Of a DNA stretch of 10,945 bases, positions 1-7,598 are shown in pieces. The position numbers were made by a program, and so were the translations under genes. Position 1 is the stretch's first letter. Every line of letters starts with the position of its first letter. The stretch spans positions 1 through 10,945 of the forward strand of contig JAYTUU010000017.1 in NCBI GenBank assembly GCA_043744375.1. Reading direction: 5' to 3'. The DNA comes from CAIYPH01 sp043744375 (GTDB taxonomy: Bacteria > Pseudomonadota > Alphaproteobacteria > Acetobacterales > Acetobacteraceae). The notes below the pieces were generated by a model. It searched no databases, was not told the origin of the DNA, and saw nothing but the letters and a program-made list of their open reading frames with translations.

Positions 1-566
<566 letters not shown>

Positions 567-567
<1 letters not shown>

Positions 568-1394
568 CACCGGCTCCCGACGTCGAGCATTTCGCGCAGC
601 CCATTGGCCAGCACGATGAACGTCAACGACGCGAACACGATCGCCACCGCCGGCCCGATCACCGTCAACGGCGCCAGTTCCATGAACTGCCGCGCCTCCG
701 CGAGCATACTGCCCCAGTTCGGATCGGGCGGCGGCGGGCCGAGGCCGAGGAAGGACAGCGCGGTCACCGTGAAGATCGTGTTCGCCAGCGTCAGGCTGGT
801 CTGCACCAGGATCGGCGAGACCACCAGCGGCAGCACGTGCCGGACCGCGATCGTAAACTCGCCAACCCCGACGCTGCGCGCGGCCTCCACGTGGTCCCAG
901 CGCTTGACGCTGAGCACCGGGCCGCGGACGACGCGCGCCAGTGTCGGCGTGTAGACGATGGCGATGGTCAGGATCAGGTTGCGCAAGGTCGGCCCAAGGG
1001 CCGCGACCACGGCGATGGCGAGGAGGAAGACCGGAAATGCAAAGATCACATCGAGCACGCGCATGATCACCAGATCGACCCGTCCGCCGATATAGCCGGA
1101 CAGCAGGCCAAGGATCAGCCCGGCCGCCAGCGCGATCGCCACCGCGACAAAGGTGATCACCAGCGTGCCGCGCCCGCCGATGATGAGCCGGCTCAGCACG
1201 TCGCGCCCGATCGAGTCGGTGCCGAGCCAGTGCTGCATCGTCGGCCCATCGAGCGAGGCGGGGGAGGTCTTCGACGGGCTGTACGGCGCGATCAACGGCC
1301 CCAGCAGCACGATCGCCACCAGAAACGCCAGCATCACCAGCCCGACCGTCACCAGCAGCCGCCCCGCCTTCCGTGGAGACCTGCCGTCACTCAT
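567..1394 (-). CDS. Dipeptide/oligopeptide ABC transporter permease, DppC-like
   Basis: Second inner-membrane channel subunit of the importer, 275 aa. It has a short cytoplasmic N-terminus, a first transmembrane helix (about 12-35), a periplasmic stretch with the family motif LGTDSIGRDVLSR (57-69), and then a BPD_transp_1 domain with further helices. The EAA coupling loop that contacts the ATPase is at about 170-189 (EAARSVGVGEF through VLPLV). Near the C-terminus is the DppC hallmark FLGLGPPPPDPNWGSM (215-230). An earlier in-frame start 33 bp upstream exists, but the ATG chosen here gives the usual length and an 8-base overlap (ATGAGTGA) with the end of the dppB-like gene, typical of coupled permease pairs. 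Function is assigned by family; the transported compound is unknown. Confidence 0.92.
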
Positions 1395-2331
1395 AGGACA
1401 CCCGCGCATCGACCCGGGCATAGGCAATATCGACCAGCACGTTCATCAGCAACACGATCGTTGCCGCCACCAGCACGATCGCCTGGATCGCCGGGTAGTC
1501 GCGGCTGGCGATGGAGTCGAATAGATATTGGCCCATGCCAGGTATCGTGAAGATCGTCTCGATCAGGATGCTGCCGCCGAGCAGAGCCGCGAGTTGCAGC
1601 CCGGTCACCGTGATCACCGGCGTCAGCGCGTTGCGCACGAGGTAGTGGCCGAGGATCGTCCGAGGCCGAAGCCCCTTGGCCTTGGCGACCATCACGTAGT
1701 CCTGGCTCGACACTTCCAGCACCGCGGCGCGCGTGTTCTCGGAGATCGTGACCGAAACGGTCAGCGCGAGCGACAGGCCGGGCAGCAGCAGGCTGGTGAC
1801 GTTGCCGAGCGGATCGCGCGCGAAGGCGACATAATTAAAAATCCCGACCGAGGGGAAATACAGCCCGAACAGCAGCACGATCAGCGTGGCGACGACGAAA
1901 TTCGGCACCGCCAGCAGCAGGCTGTTCCACCCCCGCACCACCCAGTCCACGGCACCGCGCAGCCGCGCCGAGGCCAGCCCCGTGCAGACCCCCATCGCCA
2001 TCGCCATCAGCCCGGCGACCAGCGTCAACTCGGCGGTCACCGCCAGGCGCGGCAGCAACTCGCCGGCCACCGGGCGCTTGGTGCCGAACGACGTGCCGAG
2101 ATCACCGGTCAGCGCGCGGCCGAGCCAGGCCAGATATTGCTGCCAGACCGGGAGGTCCAGGCCGAGATTGCGCCGGATCATGTCCAGCGCCTCGTCGGAA
2201 ATCGCGGTCGTGCCGGCCGAGGCCTGCGCGAAATCGCCCGGCAACGCGCGCATCAGCACGAAGGCGACGATGGACACACCGAGCAGGATCGGCAGCGTCA
2301 GCGCAAGGCGAACGCCGACCATGCGGATCAT
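1387..2331 (-). CDS. Dipeptide/oligopeptide ABC transporter permease, DppB-like
   Basis: First inner-membrane channel subunit, 314 aa, close to the usual 310-340 aa of DppB/OppB. The N-terminal helix (about 8-30) is followed by the family's periplasmic segment with the RALPGD motif (28-33) and the IRRNLGLDLPVWQQY stretch (52-66). Next comes the BPD_transp_1 domain, with an EAA-type coupling loop at about 205-238 (SSQDYVMVAKAKGLRPRTIL region) and the C-terminal ETIFTIPGMGQYLFDSIASRD type motif of this family. The start at 2331 is supported by a GGAAGG Shine-Dalgarno at 2337-2342, five bases upstream; an ATG three codons further in is possible. The gene starts 33 bp after the binding-protein gene and overlaps the next permease gene by 8 bases. 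Confidence 0.93.
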   Translation of the reverse strand: MIRMVGVRLALTLPILLGVSIVAFVLMRALPGDFAQASAGTTAISDEALDMIRRNLGLDLPVWQQYLAWLGRALTGDLGTSFGTKRPVAGELLPRLAVTAELTLVAGLMAMAMGVCTGLASARLRGAVDWVVRGWNSLLLAVPNFVVATLIVLLFGLYFPSVGIFNYVAFARDPLGNVTSLLLPGLSLALTVSVTISENTRAAVLEVSSQDYVMVAKAKGLRPRTILGHYLVRNALTPVITVTGLQLAALLGGSILIETIFTIPGMGQYLFDSIASRDYPAIQAIVLVAATIVLLMNVLVDIAYARVDARVSYE

Positions 2332-2364
2332 GGCCGCCTTCCGCCCGTGCCCCGTGCCCCGCCG

Positions 2365-3981
2365 CTACTTGTCGATCCAGGTTGTGCGCACGAAGGTCCG
2401 GATATTCGCGGCCAGTGGCACATAGCCCTTGGTATAGTTCCACCACGCCTCCCAGCGCAGCGGATACTGGTAGATGTCCAGCACATAGGCCTGATCGTTG
2501 ATCCGCCGCTGGATCGCCATATAGGCGGCGGCGCGCTTGTCGCGGTCGAGCAGCGTGCGCGCCTCGATGATCATCGCGTCGAGCTGCGTATCGGCCATCC
2601 CCAGCGCCTTGCCCGAAGTGCCGGTGGAGAGGATGCGCGAGACGATGGCGTCCGGGTCCGGGCTCCAGCTCAGCGCGACCGACAGCAGCGTCGGGAATTC
2701 GCCCTTCAGCCACATGCCGATCAGCGGCGCCGTCTCCATCGGCTTGATCGCCACCTTGATGCCGGCCTCGGCCCATTGCTGCTGCAATATCTGCGCGCAG
2801 GCGACGTCGAGCGGGTTCGCTGCCACACAAATATAGTCGCCGAGATCGATGCCATTCGGATGCCCGGCCTCGGCCAGCAGCTGCTTCGCCGCAGCGATAT
2901 CGGTCTTGTAGTAGGGCATCTCCCCGACCCCGTCATAGCCGCCGACATGGCTTTCCGGAACCATCGCGCCGACCTTGCCCGAGCCTCCGAGCACGGTCTG
3001 CAAACAGGCCTGCCGGTCCGTCGCCAGGCTGAGCGCGCGGCGCACCCGGACATCATCGAGCGGTTTCGCCTTCAAATTCAGCCAGATCGGGAAGGTCCGC
3101 GTCGTCTTGCCCGGCGCCGACATCAGATCGGGCGAGGCACGGACGATCTGGGCCGAGACCTTGGGGTCCTTGAACCAAGTCATGTCGATCGCCTTGGAGC
3201 GCAGCGCCGAGGTCAGCGAGGCCTGGTCCTTGAAGAAGCGGAACACGACCTCACCAAGATATGGCAGGCCCGTTTCGTAGTAATCGGGGTTCGCCTTCAA
3301 GGTAAATTGCTGGTTCGGCTGGTAGGACTCGAAGACAAACGGCCCCGTGCCGACCGGCTTCGTTGCCAACTCGCCAACCCCGCGCGGCACGATCACCCCG
3401 TTCGGGTTGGTTGCCATGTAGCTGAGGAACGCGGCATTCGGCGCCTTGAGTTCGAAGCGCACGGTCAGCGGATCAACCACCGTCACCGCCTTGATGGACG
3501 CGAAGATGGTGGCACTCGGGCTGGCATTCGCCGGGTTCAGAATGCGCTCGAACGTGTATTTCACGTCCTCCGCTTCGAATGCCTGCCCGTTGTGGAACTT
3601 CACCCCGCTGCGCAGCTTGAACACATAGGTGGTGTCGTCGGGCTGCGTGAAGCCGGTCGCGAGATCAGGCTCGATCTTCATGTCGGCGTTCCAGCGCAGC
3701 AGGCCGGAATAGAGCAGCGCGGTGAAATCGTAAGACGAGAATGCGGTGAGCGTCACTGGATCAAGCCCGATTGGGTCGGCATCCGCGCCGATCGTCAGCT
3801 TGCCACCGCGCTTGGGGGCGGCGCCGGTCTGCGCCATGGCGGCCGGGGCGGCACCCAGCGCGACCCCCGTGAGGCCGACCCCCGAGAGCGCGAGCCGCAA
3901 CAGGCTGCGCCGTCCCAGTTCATAGGCCCCGGTCGACCACTCAGCGACAGGGTCCCGATCCACGGATTGCTCGTCCGACAT
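2365..3981 (-). CDS. ABC transporter substrate-binding protein, family 5 (peptide/nickel type), Tat signal
   Basis: Periplasmic solute-binding protein that captures the substrate and delivers it to the DppB/DppC-like channel. It is 538 aa from the chosen ATG. The N-terminus has a twin-arginine pattern GRRSLLRL (23-30), a hydrophobic stretch and a likely signal-peptidase site after AMA (50), so export by the Tat route is probable. The mature part is a full SBP_bac_5 domain: KRGGKLTIGADADPIGLDP near its start, FKLRSGVKFHNGQAFEAEDV in the first lobe, then the KPVGTGPF and NPDYYETGLPYL motifs and, later, a DVRVRRALSLATDRQ helix. The start at 3981 has a GGGAGAG ribosome-binding site (3986-3996) and precedes the Tat signal at normal distance; the longer reading frame to 4053 lacks support. 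It is the first gene of the importer operon, divergent from the M81 peptidase. A peptide-like ligand is inferred from context only. Confidence 0.93.
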   Translation of the reverse strand: MSDEQSVDRDPVAEWSTGAYELGRRSLLRLALSGVGLTGVALGAAPAAMAQTGAAPKRGGKLTIGADADPIGLDPVTLTAFSSYDFTALLYSGLLRWNADMKIEPDLATGFTQPDDTTYVFKLRSGVKFHNGQAFEAEDVKYTFERILNPANASPSATIFASIKAVTVVDPLTVRFELKAPNAAFLSYMATNPNGVIVPRGVGELATKPVGTGPFVFESYQPNQQFTLKANPDYYETGLPYLGEVVFRFFKDQASLTSALRSKAIDMTWFKDPKVSAQIVRASPDLMSAPGKTTRTFPIWLNLKAKPLDDVRVRRALSLATDRQACLQTVLGGSGKVGAMVPESHVGGYDGVGEMPYYKTDIAAAKQLLAEAGHPNGIDLGDYICVAANPLDVACAQILQQQWAEAGIKVAIKPMETAPLIGMWLKGEFPTLLSVALSWSPDPDAIVSRILSTGTSGKALGMADTQLDAMIIEARTLLDRDKRAAAYMAIQRRINDQAYVLDIYQYPLRWEAWWNYTKGYVPLAANIRTFVRTTWIDK

Positions 3982-3985
3982 GATG

Positions 3986-3996
3986 CTCTCTCCCTC
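3986..3996 (-). promoter_or_regulatory. Ribosome-binding site of the substrate-binding protein gene
   Basis: Purine-rich GAGGGAGAGAG on the minus strand ends 4 bases before the ATG at 3981. It decides the start in favour of the Tat-signal form over the 24-codon-longer open frame. Confidence 0.7.
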
Positions 3997-4096
3997 TTGC
4001 TTGGCGGCAACCGTAGCGCGCGCCGCTCCATGCCAGCAAGGCGCAGTTCGCACGACTTGAGAAGAGGGCTGGCATAAGGCAGGCTGGCCGCTTGTT

Positions 4097-4103
4097 GGGG
4101 AGG
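4097..4103 (+). promoter_or_regulatory. Ribosome-binding site of the M81 peptidase gene
   Basis: GGGGAGG lies 9 bases before the ATG at 4113 and settles that start over an upstream in-frame TTG at 4092, which would place the site inside the coding region. Confidence 0.75.
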
Positions 4104-4112
4104 TCCACTACG

Positions 4113-5597
4113 ATGATCCGTATCGCCACCGCCGGCTTCCAGCACGAGTCCAATACGTTCTCCTCCGTGCCGGCCGACCTCGACAAGTTCATCCGTGCCG
4201 GCATTCTGGAAGGTGAGGCGATCCGCGAGGAATACGCCACCTCGCAATCCACCCTCGCCGGCTTCTTCGCCGCCGCCGCCGAGGCGTCCGACGTCATGCT
4301 GGTCCCGCTGGTCTTCGCGCGCCTGACCCCGATGGGCGCGATTACCGCCGAAGCGATCAACCACATCATGGATCGCATCATAACCGCACTGCGCGACAAC
4401 GGCCCCTGGGACGCGATCCTCCTGCCGCAACACGGTGCCGCGGTCTCGGTTCCCTACCCGGACGCCGATGGTGAATTCGTCCGCCGCGTCCGCGAACTCG
4501 TGGGCCCAAACGTGCCAATCGGCCTCGCGCTCGACATGCACGGCAATATCTCCCGCCAGATGGTCGACAACGCCGACATCACCACGGTCTACCAGACCAA
4601 TCCGCACATCGATGCCTATGAGCAGGCGCTGCTCTGCGCCCGGCTGACATTGCGGATGGTGCGCGGCGAAATCCGCCCGCGCACCGCCATCGCGATGCCG
4701 CCGCTGCTCGTCAACATCCTCCGACAGGGCACCAATGATGCCCCGATGTCGGACCTGCTGCGCATCGCCGACGAACAGCGCCGGCGTCCCGGCGTGCTGT
4801 CGGTCAGCGTGGTCGAGGGCTACCCCTATGCTGACGTGGCGGAGATGGGCATGTCCTTCATCGCCGTGACGGACAACGATCTGGCCCTGGCGGAGGATAT
4901 CGCCGGCGCGCTGGCCGACGCCGCCTGGTCAATGCGCGCGGCGCTCAACACCGGCGGCACGCCGATCGAGGCGGCTCTGCTACAGGCCAATGCCGCGCCG
5001 GCCGGCCCGGTCGCGCTGTTCGATGTCGGCGACAATGTCGGCGGCGGCAGCCCCGGCGATTCCACCCTGATCCTGCATGCCGCCCGCAGGCTCGGCATGA
5101 CCGGTCTGCTGCAAGCCCTCTGCGACCCCGATGCCGTGCGCGCCTGCCAGTCCGCCGGCATCGGCGGCCGCGTTGCCATGCCGGTCGGCGGCAAAACCGA
5201 CGACCGGCATGGCGCCCCGTTCGCCATCGCGGGGACAGTCACGGCCCTCTCTGACGGGCGTTACGAAGAGACCGGCCCGACCCATGCCGGCTTTCGGTTC
5301 TTCAACGACGGCCCGAGTGCCGCAGTGCGCACGGATGACGGCTACACGCTGGTACTGATCACCAACCCCGGCGGCACGATGAGCCTCCAGCAGTTCCGCA
5401 CCCTCGGCATCGAACCGCTTGATGCCAGGATCATCGTCGCCAAGGGGGTTCATTCGCCGCGCCCGGCGATCGAGCCAGTCGCGCGCCTGATGATCTGGGT
5501 CGCCACCGAGGGTGTCACCACCGCCGACCTCACCAGCTTCATTTATCACAACCGGCGCGTGCCGCTCTATCCTCTTGAGCCGATTGCGGAACGGTAG
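4113..5597 (+). CDS. M81 family metallopeptidase (MlrC-like)
   Basis: A 494-aa protein of the M81/MlrC family (DUF1485 plus MlrC C-terminal domain), probably a cytoplasmic zinc hydrolase; the founding member, MlrC, cleaves linearised microcystin, but most relatives have other, unknown peptide or amide substrates. Motifs seen are GFQHESNTF (8-16), LLPQHGAA (103-110), LDMHGN (140-145, with D141 and H143), and YQTNPHIDAYE (160-170, with H165). The second half carries FDVGDNVGGGSPGDST, the usual start of the C-terminal domain, and later ITNPGGTMSLQQF. Asp141, His143 and His165 are the candidate metal ligands by family analogy. Length is normal and no break is visible. It is divergent from the peptide importer, an arrangement consistent with uptake followed by intracellular hydrolysis of the same compound. 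There is no mlrA or mlrB nearby, so microcystin breakdown should not be assumed. Confidence 0.92.
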   Translation: MIRIATAGFQHESNTFSSVPADLDKFIRAGILEGEAIREEYATSQSTLAGFFAAAAEASDVMLVPLVFARLTPMGAITAEAINHIMDRIITALRDNGPWDAILLPQHGAAVSVPYPDADGEFVRRVRELVGPNVPIGLALDMHGNISRQMVDNADITTVYQTNPHIDAYEQALLCARLTLRMVRGEIRPRTAIAMPPLLVNILRQGTNDAPMSDLLRIADEQRRRPGVLSVSVVEGYPYADVAEMGMSFIAVTDNDLALAEDIAGALADAAWSMRAALNTGGTPIEAALLQANAAPAGPVALFDVGDNVGGGSPGDSTLILHAARRLGMTGLLQALCDPDAVRACQSAGIGGRVAMPVGGKTDDRHGAPFAIAGTVTALSDGRYEETGPTHAGFRFFNDGPSAAVRTDDGYTLVLITNPGGTMSLQQFRTLGIEPLDARIIVAKGVHSPRPAIEPVARLMIWVATEGVTTADLTSFIYHNRRVPLYPLEPIAER

Positions 5598-5600
5598 CGA

Positions 5601-6977
5601 CTACGCGATCCGGGGTGACAGGAACTGCGCCCAGGCATTGTAGTTGTGGGGTGCGCCGGCGATCATCTCGGTTTCTAAAATGATATGATGGCGGCCGTGC
5701 AAGGCAGGAAACTCCAGTCCGAATTCGTGCTGCTCGGATGTCACCACCGTATGCTCGGCCCGGAATACTTCGCCGCCATCCTCGTTGGTGATCAGCACCC
5801 GGAAAACCACGGACGCCGCCTGCCGGCCGGCATGGCGCAGTACGGTCGCGAAGCGCGTATGCCCGTCCAGGGTCCGCGGGAAAATCGCCCGTGCTGGACG
5901 CTCGCCGGGCCCCTCAGGATGAAGCTGGCAGCAATCGCCATCGAAGATGAAGAAGCTCCAATTCGCCGCCGAGGTGTCCTGCAATGCGACGGGAAACAAC
6001 CCTGGCTCGCTATTGATCAGCGGCATCTCCCGCGCCGCCGGATGGCGCAACGCACGGAACGGCACGTGACGCTCGTAGACCTGCACTTCGCCCTGCGTGG
6101 TCATGCCATAGTCCTGCCGATCGAAGCAGGCGCTGACTTCCTCCGAGGCGCCGGGAACGGCGGTGTCATGCTGCTGGACGAACAGCGTATCGAGGGTTTG
6201 CAGCCAGCGCTGGCCAGGGTCGGCAAACACCGCGCGCTCGCCGCCGAGAATGTCGCACAGGATGAAATCCACCCTGTCCCAGCCGGCGATCCGTAGGATC
6301 TCGGCCATCGAGCGGGCTGGAATTGCACGCTCCTTGTCGGGCAACTGGTCCCCCAGATGCAGGCCCCAGTCGCCGAGATGCCGGGCCTGGATGCCCAGCG
6401 CCGAACTGCTGTGCCAGGCCGCCAGGTTGAGCGCATGGATGCGCCGATAGGGCAGCGTATTCATGCACAACACGCGATAGGACGCCTGGTTCGGCTCGAC
6501 GCACAGGATTTGCGCGGTCGGGAACCGGTGCGCGAGAAACACCGCGGCAAAGCCGACATAGGCGCCGAGGATGACAATGCGCTGCGGCGTCGCGCGCATC
6601 GGAATATCGTACATCGTGTCCCGAAACACGCGGACCAGCCCGAGCACGTCGGCCGTCCCGCATCGCAGCGACAGCGGCTGGCCAAGTTCGGGCAGGATCA
6701 CATGCGTCAGCCCGGTGCGCACCGAGGCGAAGCGGATGATCTCGTCGAAATACGCTGCCCGGATCTGCACATCCTGGGGCGCCGCGATCAGGGCAGCCTC
6801 CATCTCCGCCTTGCGCAACAGGTCCTGTTGCAAGGCGGTCATCCGTGCTGCCGGATCGGCGCCTCCCACGGGCGACGCGGTGGGGCTGCCGGGGTTGGCG
6901 AACGTGTGGGGGTTGCCCAGTTCCAGGTTATCGTGGGCGGGAGGGGGGGAATTCATCAATGGCTCAGAGGAATGCAT
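5601..6977 (-). CDS. FkbM-like methyltransferase-fold protein with C-terminal beta-sandwich-like domain
   Basis: 458 aa from the chosen start. Residues about 77-305 read like an FkbM-family SAM-dependent methyltransferase: IVILGAYVGFAAVFLAHRFP (134-153) sits where the SAM-binding loop is expected, Glu161 in CVEPNQASYRVL is the acidic residue after strand 2, and VDFILCDILGGE (236-247) matches the FkbM D-x-x-G-x-E motif. The SAM loop is GAYVG rather than the common GANxG, so activity is uncertain. Residues about 320-458 form a separate beta-rich region; TRFATVLRH, SVVFRVLI and the C-terminal YNAWAQFLSPRI faintly recall NPCBM/jelly-roll carbohydrate-binding modules. The N-terminal 45 residues are Pro/Asn-rich and probably disordered. 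Start: the ATG at 6977 has GGAG 11 bases upstream; a TTG at 7052 and an ATG at 6956 are alternatives without good sites. A role in glycan or cell-surface modification is inference. Confidence 0.75.
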   Translation of the reverse strand: MHSSEPLMNSPPPAHDNLELGNPHTFANPGSPTASPVGGADPAARMTALQQDLLRKAEMEAALIAAPQDVQIRAAYFDEIIRFASVRTGLTHVILPELGQPLSLRCGTADVLGLVRVFRDTMYDIPMRATPQRIVILGAYVGFAAVFLAHRFPTAQILCVEPNQASYRVLCMNTLPYRRIHALNLAAWHSSSALGIQARHLGDWGLHLGDQLPDKERAIPARSMAEILRIAGWDRVDFILCDILGGERAVFADPGQRWLQTLDTLFVQQHDTAVPGASEEVSACFDRQDYGMTTQGEVQVYERHVPFRALRHPAAREMPLINSEPGLFPVALQDTSAANWSFFIFDGDCCQLHPEGPGERPARAIFPRTLDGHTRFATVLRHAGRQAASVVFRVLITNEDGGEVFRAEHTVVTSEQHEFGLEFPALHGRHHIILETEMIAGAPHNYNAWAQFLSPRIA

Positions 6978-7058
6978 CGCCGCAGTGTCTCCGATTTCGC
7001 GACCCAACGCGAGCGCTGGCGGCTGGGGGTCGCCGTATTGTGACGGTTTCAATGAGTG

Positions 7059-7087
7059 AAAAAAAGAACATACGCGAAATCACGCAT
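7059..7087 (-). terminator. Probable Rho-independent terminator of the operon at 10037-7434
   Basis: Read on the minus strand, ATGCGTG-ATTT-CGCGTAT forms a 7-bp stem (two G-T wobbles) with a 4-base loop, followed by GTTC and seven T residues (7065-7059). It lies downstream of the otsB/aldo-keto reductase remnant and upstream of the methyltransferase-like gene, on the strand where a terminator is expected. The stem is weak for a GC-rich genome, and the four bases between stem and T-run lower confidence. Confidence 0.5.
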
Positions 7088-7116
7088 CGATTCCGCCCTT
7101 GCGGTCCAGCAAAGTC

Positions 7117-7168
7117 GCGCCTCCGGCGGCGTCGTGCGCAGCGCGCCTCCGGCGGCGTCTTGCGCAGC
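7117..7168. repeat. Tandem repeat, two 26-bp units
   Basis: Two adjacent 26-bp units (7117-7142 and 7143-7168) differ at one base. Each begins GCGCCTCCGGCGGCGTC and ends TGCGCAGC, and a third unit starts (GCGC) and breaks off. The first 14 bases, GCGCCTCCGGCGGC, recur in inverted orientation at 7365-7378. It lies in the gene-free stretch 6978-7433 and looks like an intergenic repeat rather than part of a gene. Confidence 0.8.
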
Positions 7169-7344
7169 GCGCATTCGCGCGACGGGGCACGCCCCTTTGA
7201 TCCCCGCGACTGCTGGCGCCGCAGGCAATGGACATCTCGGACCGCATTGCATCGCGCGGGAGTTTGGGCTTCGCCAGTGAATGCGGCGAGATCGCGGGTG
7301 CCTCATCCGAAAGCCGTCCGGCCGGCCGCGAGCAGTCCGGGGTT

Positions 7345-7378
7345 CCAAGGGCCACTGGCCTTTGGCCGCCGGAGGCGC
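7345..7378. repeat. REP-like hairpin element with inverted copy of the 26-bp repeat core
   Basis: CCAAGGGCC (7345-7353) pairs with GGCCTTTGG (7357-7365) around a 3-base loop, with one G-T wobble. It is followed directly by a second small hairpin, CGCC-GGA-GGCG (7367-7377). The end 7365-7378 is the reverse complement of GCGCCTCCGGCGGC at 7117-7130, so the segment 7117-7378 is bounded by inverted 14-bp copies. Between the elements, 7169-7344 holds only a small GGGGC-AC-GCCCC palindrome (7184-7195), and 7379-7433 shows nothing I can name. Repeated intergenic elements of this character are familiar to me from Acetobacteraceae; whether it is multicopy here cannot be seen. Confidence 0.6.
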
Positions 7379-7433
7379 TCTTGCCGTCGCTGCAAATGCA
7401 CGCCCTTCCGTTGGCCAATCTACGAATCTCTGC

Positions 7434-7598
7434 TTAGCGCCCTCGCTTGATCGCGGCGTCGCGCCGTGCCGCCTCGGGAAGCCGCCACCCGGCCGCCTGC
7501 AAGCTGTCCGCGATCTGCCCGCCATGCCCGAACGTCATCGTGCCCAGGCAGATTTCCGAAACCTTCAGGCCGCTGCGGCCCATCCGGCGATACTCCAT
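7434..7598 (-). pseudogene. Aldo/keto reductase remnant (N-terminal 24 residues only)
   Basis: An open frame of 54 codons. Residues 1-24, MEYRRMGRSGLKVSEICLGT and MTFG, are the unmistakable beginning of an aldo/keto reductase (first strand and cofactor-binding loop). The next 30 residues, through SLQAAGWRLPEAARRDAAIK to the stop, do not resemble any part of the expected barrel. A normal family member is about 310-340 aa, and the other two minus frames downstream to 7080 show no further reductase sequence such as the catalytic D-Y-K-H residues. This is therefore a deletion or rearrangement rather than a simple frameshift. The ATG overlaps the stop of the otsB-like gene (TGATG), so it was probably once a coupled last gene of the operon and may still be translated as a short peptide. 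Confidence 0.7.

Larger units (their letters stand above)
3982..4112. promoter_or_regulatory. Divergent control region between importer operon and M81 peptidase gene, with an 8-bp inverted repeat
   Basis: These 131 bp separate two divergently transcribed genes, so both promoters must lie here. An exact inverted repeat, ATGCCAGC at 4030-4037 and GCTGGCAT at 4068-4075, has arms 38 bp apart centre to centre, compatible with a looped or two-site operator. GGCTGG recurs at 4083-4088. I could not find a convincing sigma70 pair on either strand; TTGAGA (4057-4062) is the best -35-like hexamer, without a well-spaced -10. No regulator gene lies beside the region inside the window. Confidence 0.45.

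Noticed and set aside
1528..4077. 849-codon open frame on the plus strand across the importer operon
   Set aside because: It is antisense to the clear permease and binding-protein genes, is very rich in Arg, His, Gln and Asp, and shows no domain; long antisense frames are expected in GC-rich DNA with biased third positions.
4113..5597. Microcystin degradation cluster
   Set aside because: The MlrC-like enzyme is present, but mlrA, mlrB and mlrD are absent, and the family is broad.
7117..7168. Possible CRISPR array
   Set aside because: The two units abut without spacers and no cas gene is nearby, so it is a simple tandem repeat.
7049..7525. 158-codon minus frame and several plus-strand frames in the repeat region
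   Set aside because: The translations are low-complexity products of repeated GC-rich sequence, differ in frame without a domain, and cross the terminator and the truncated reductase.
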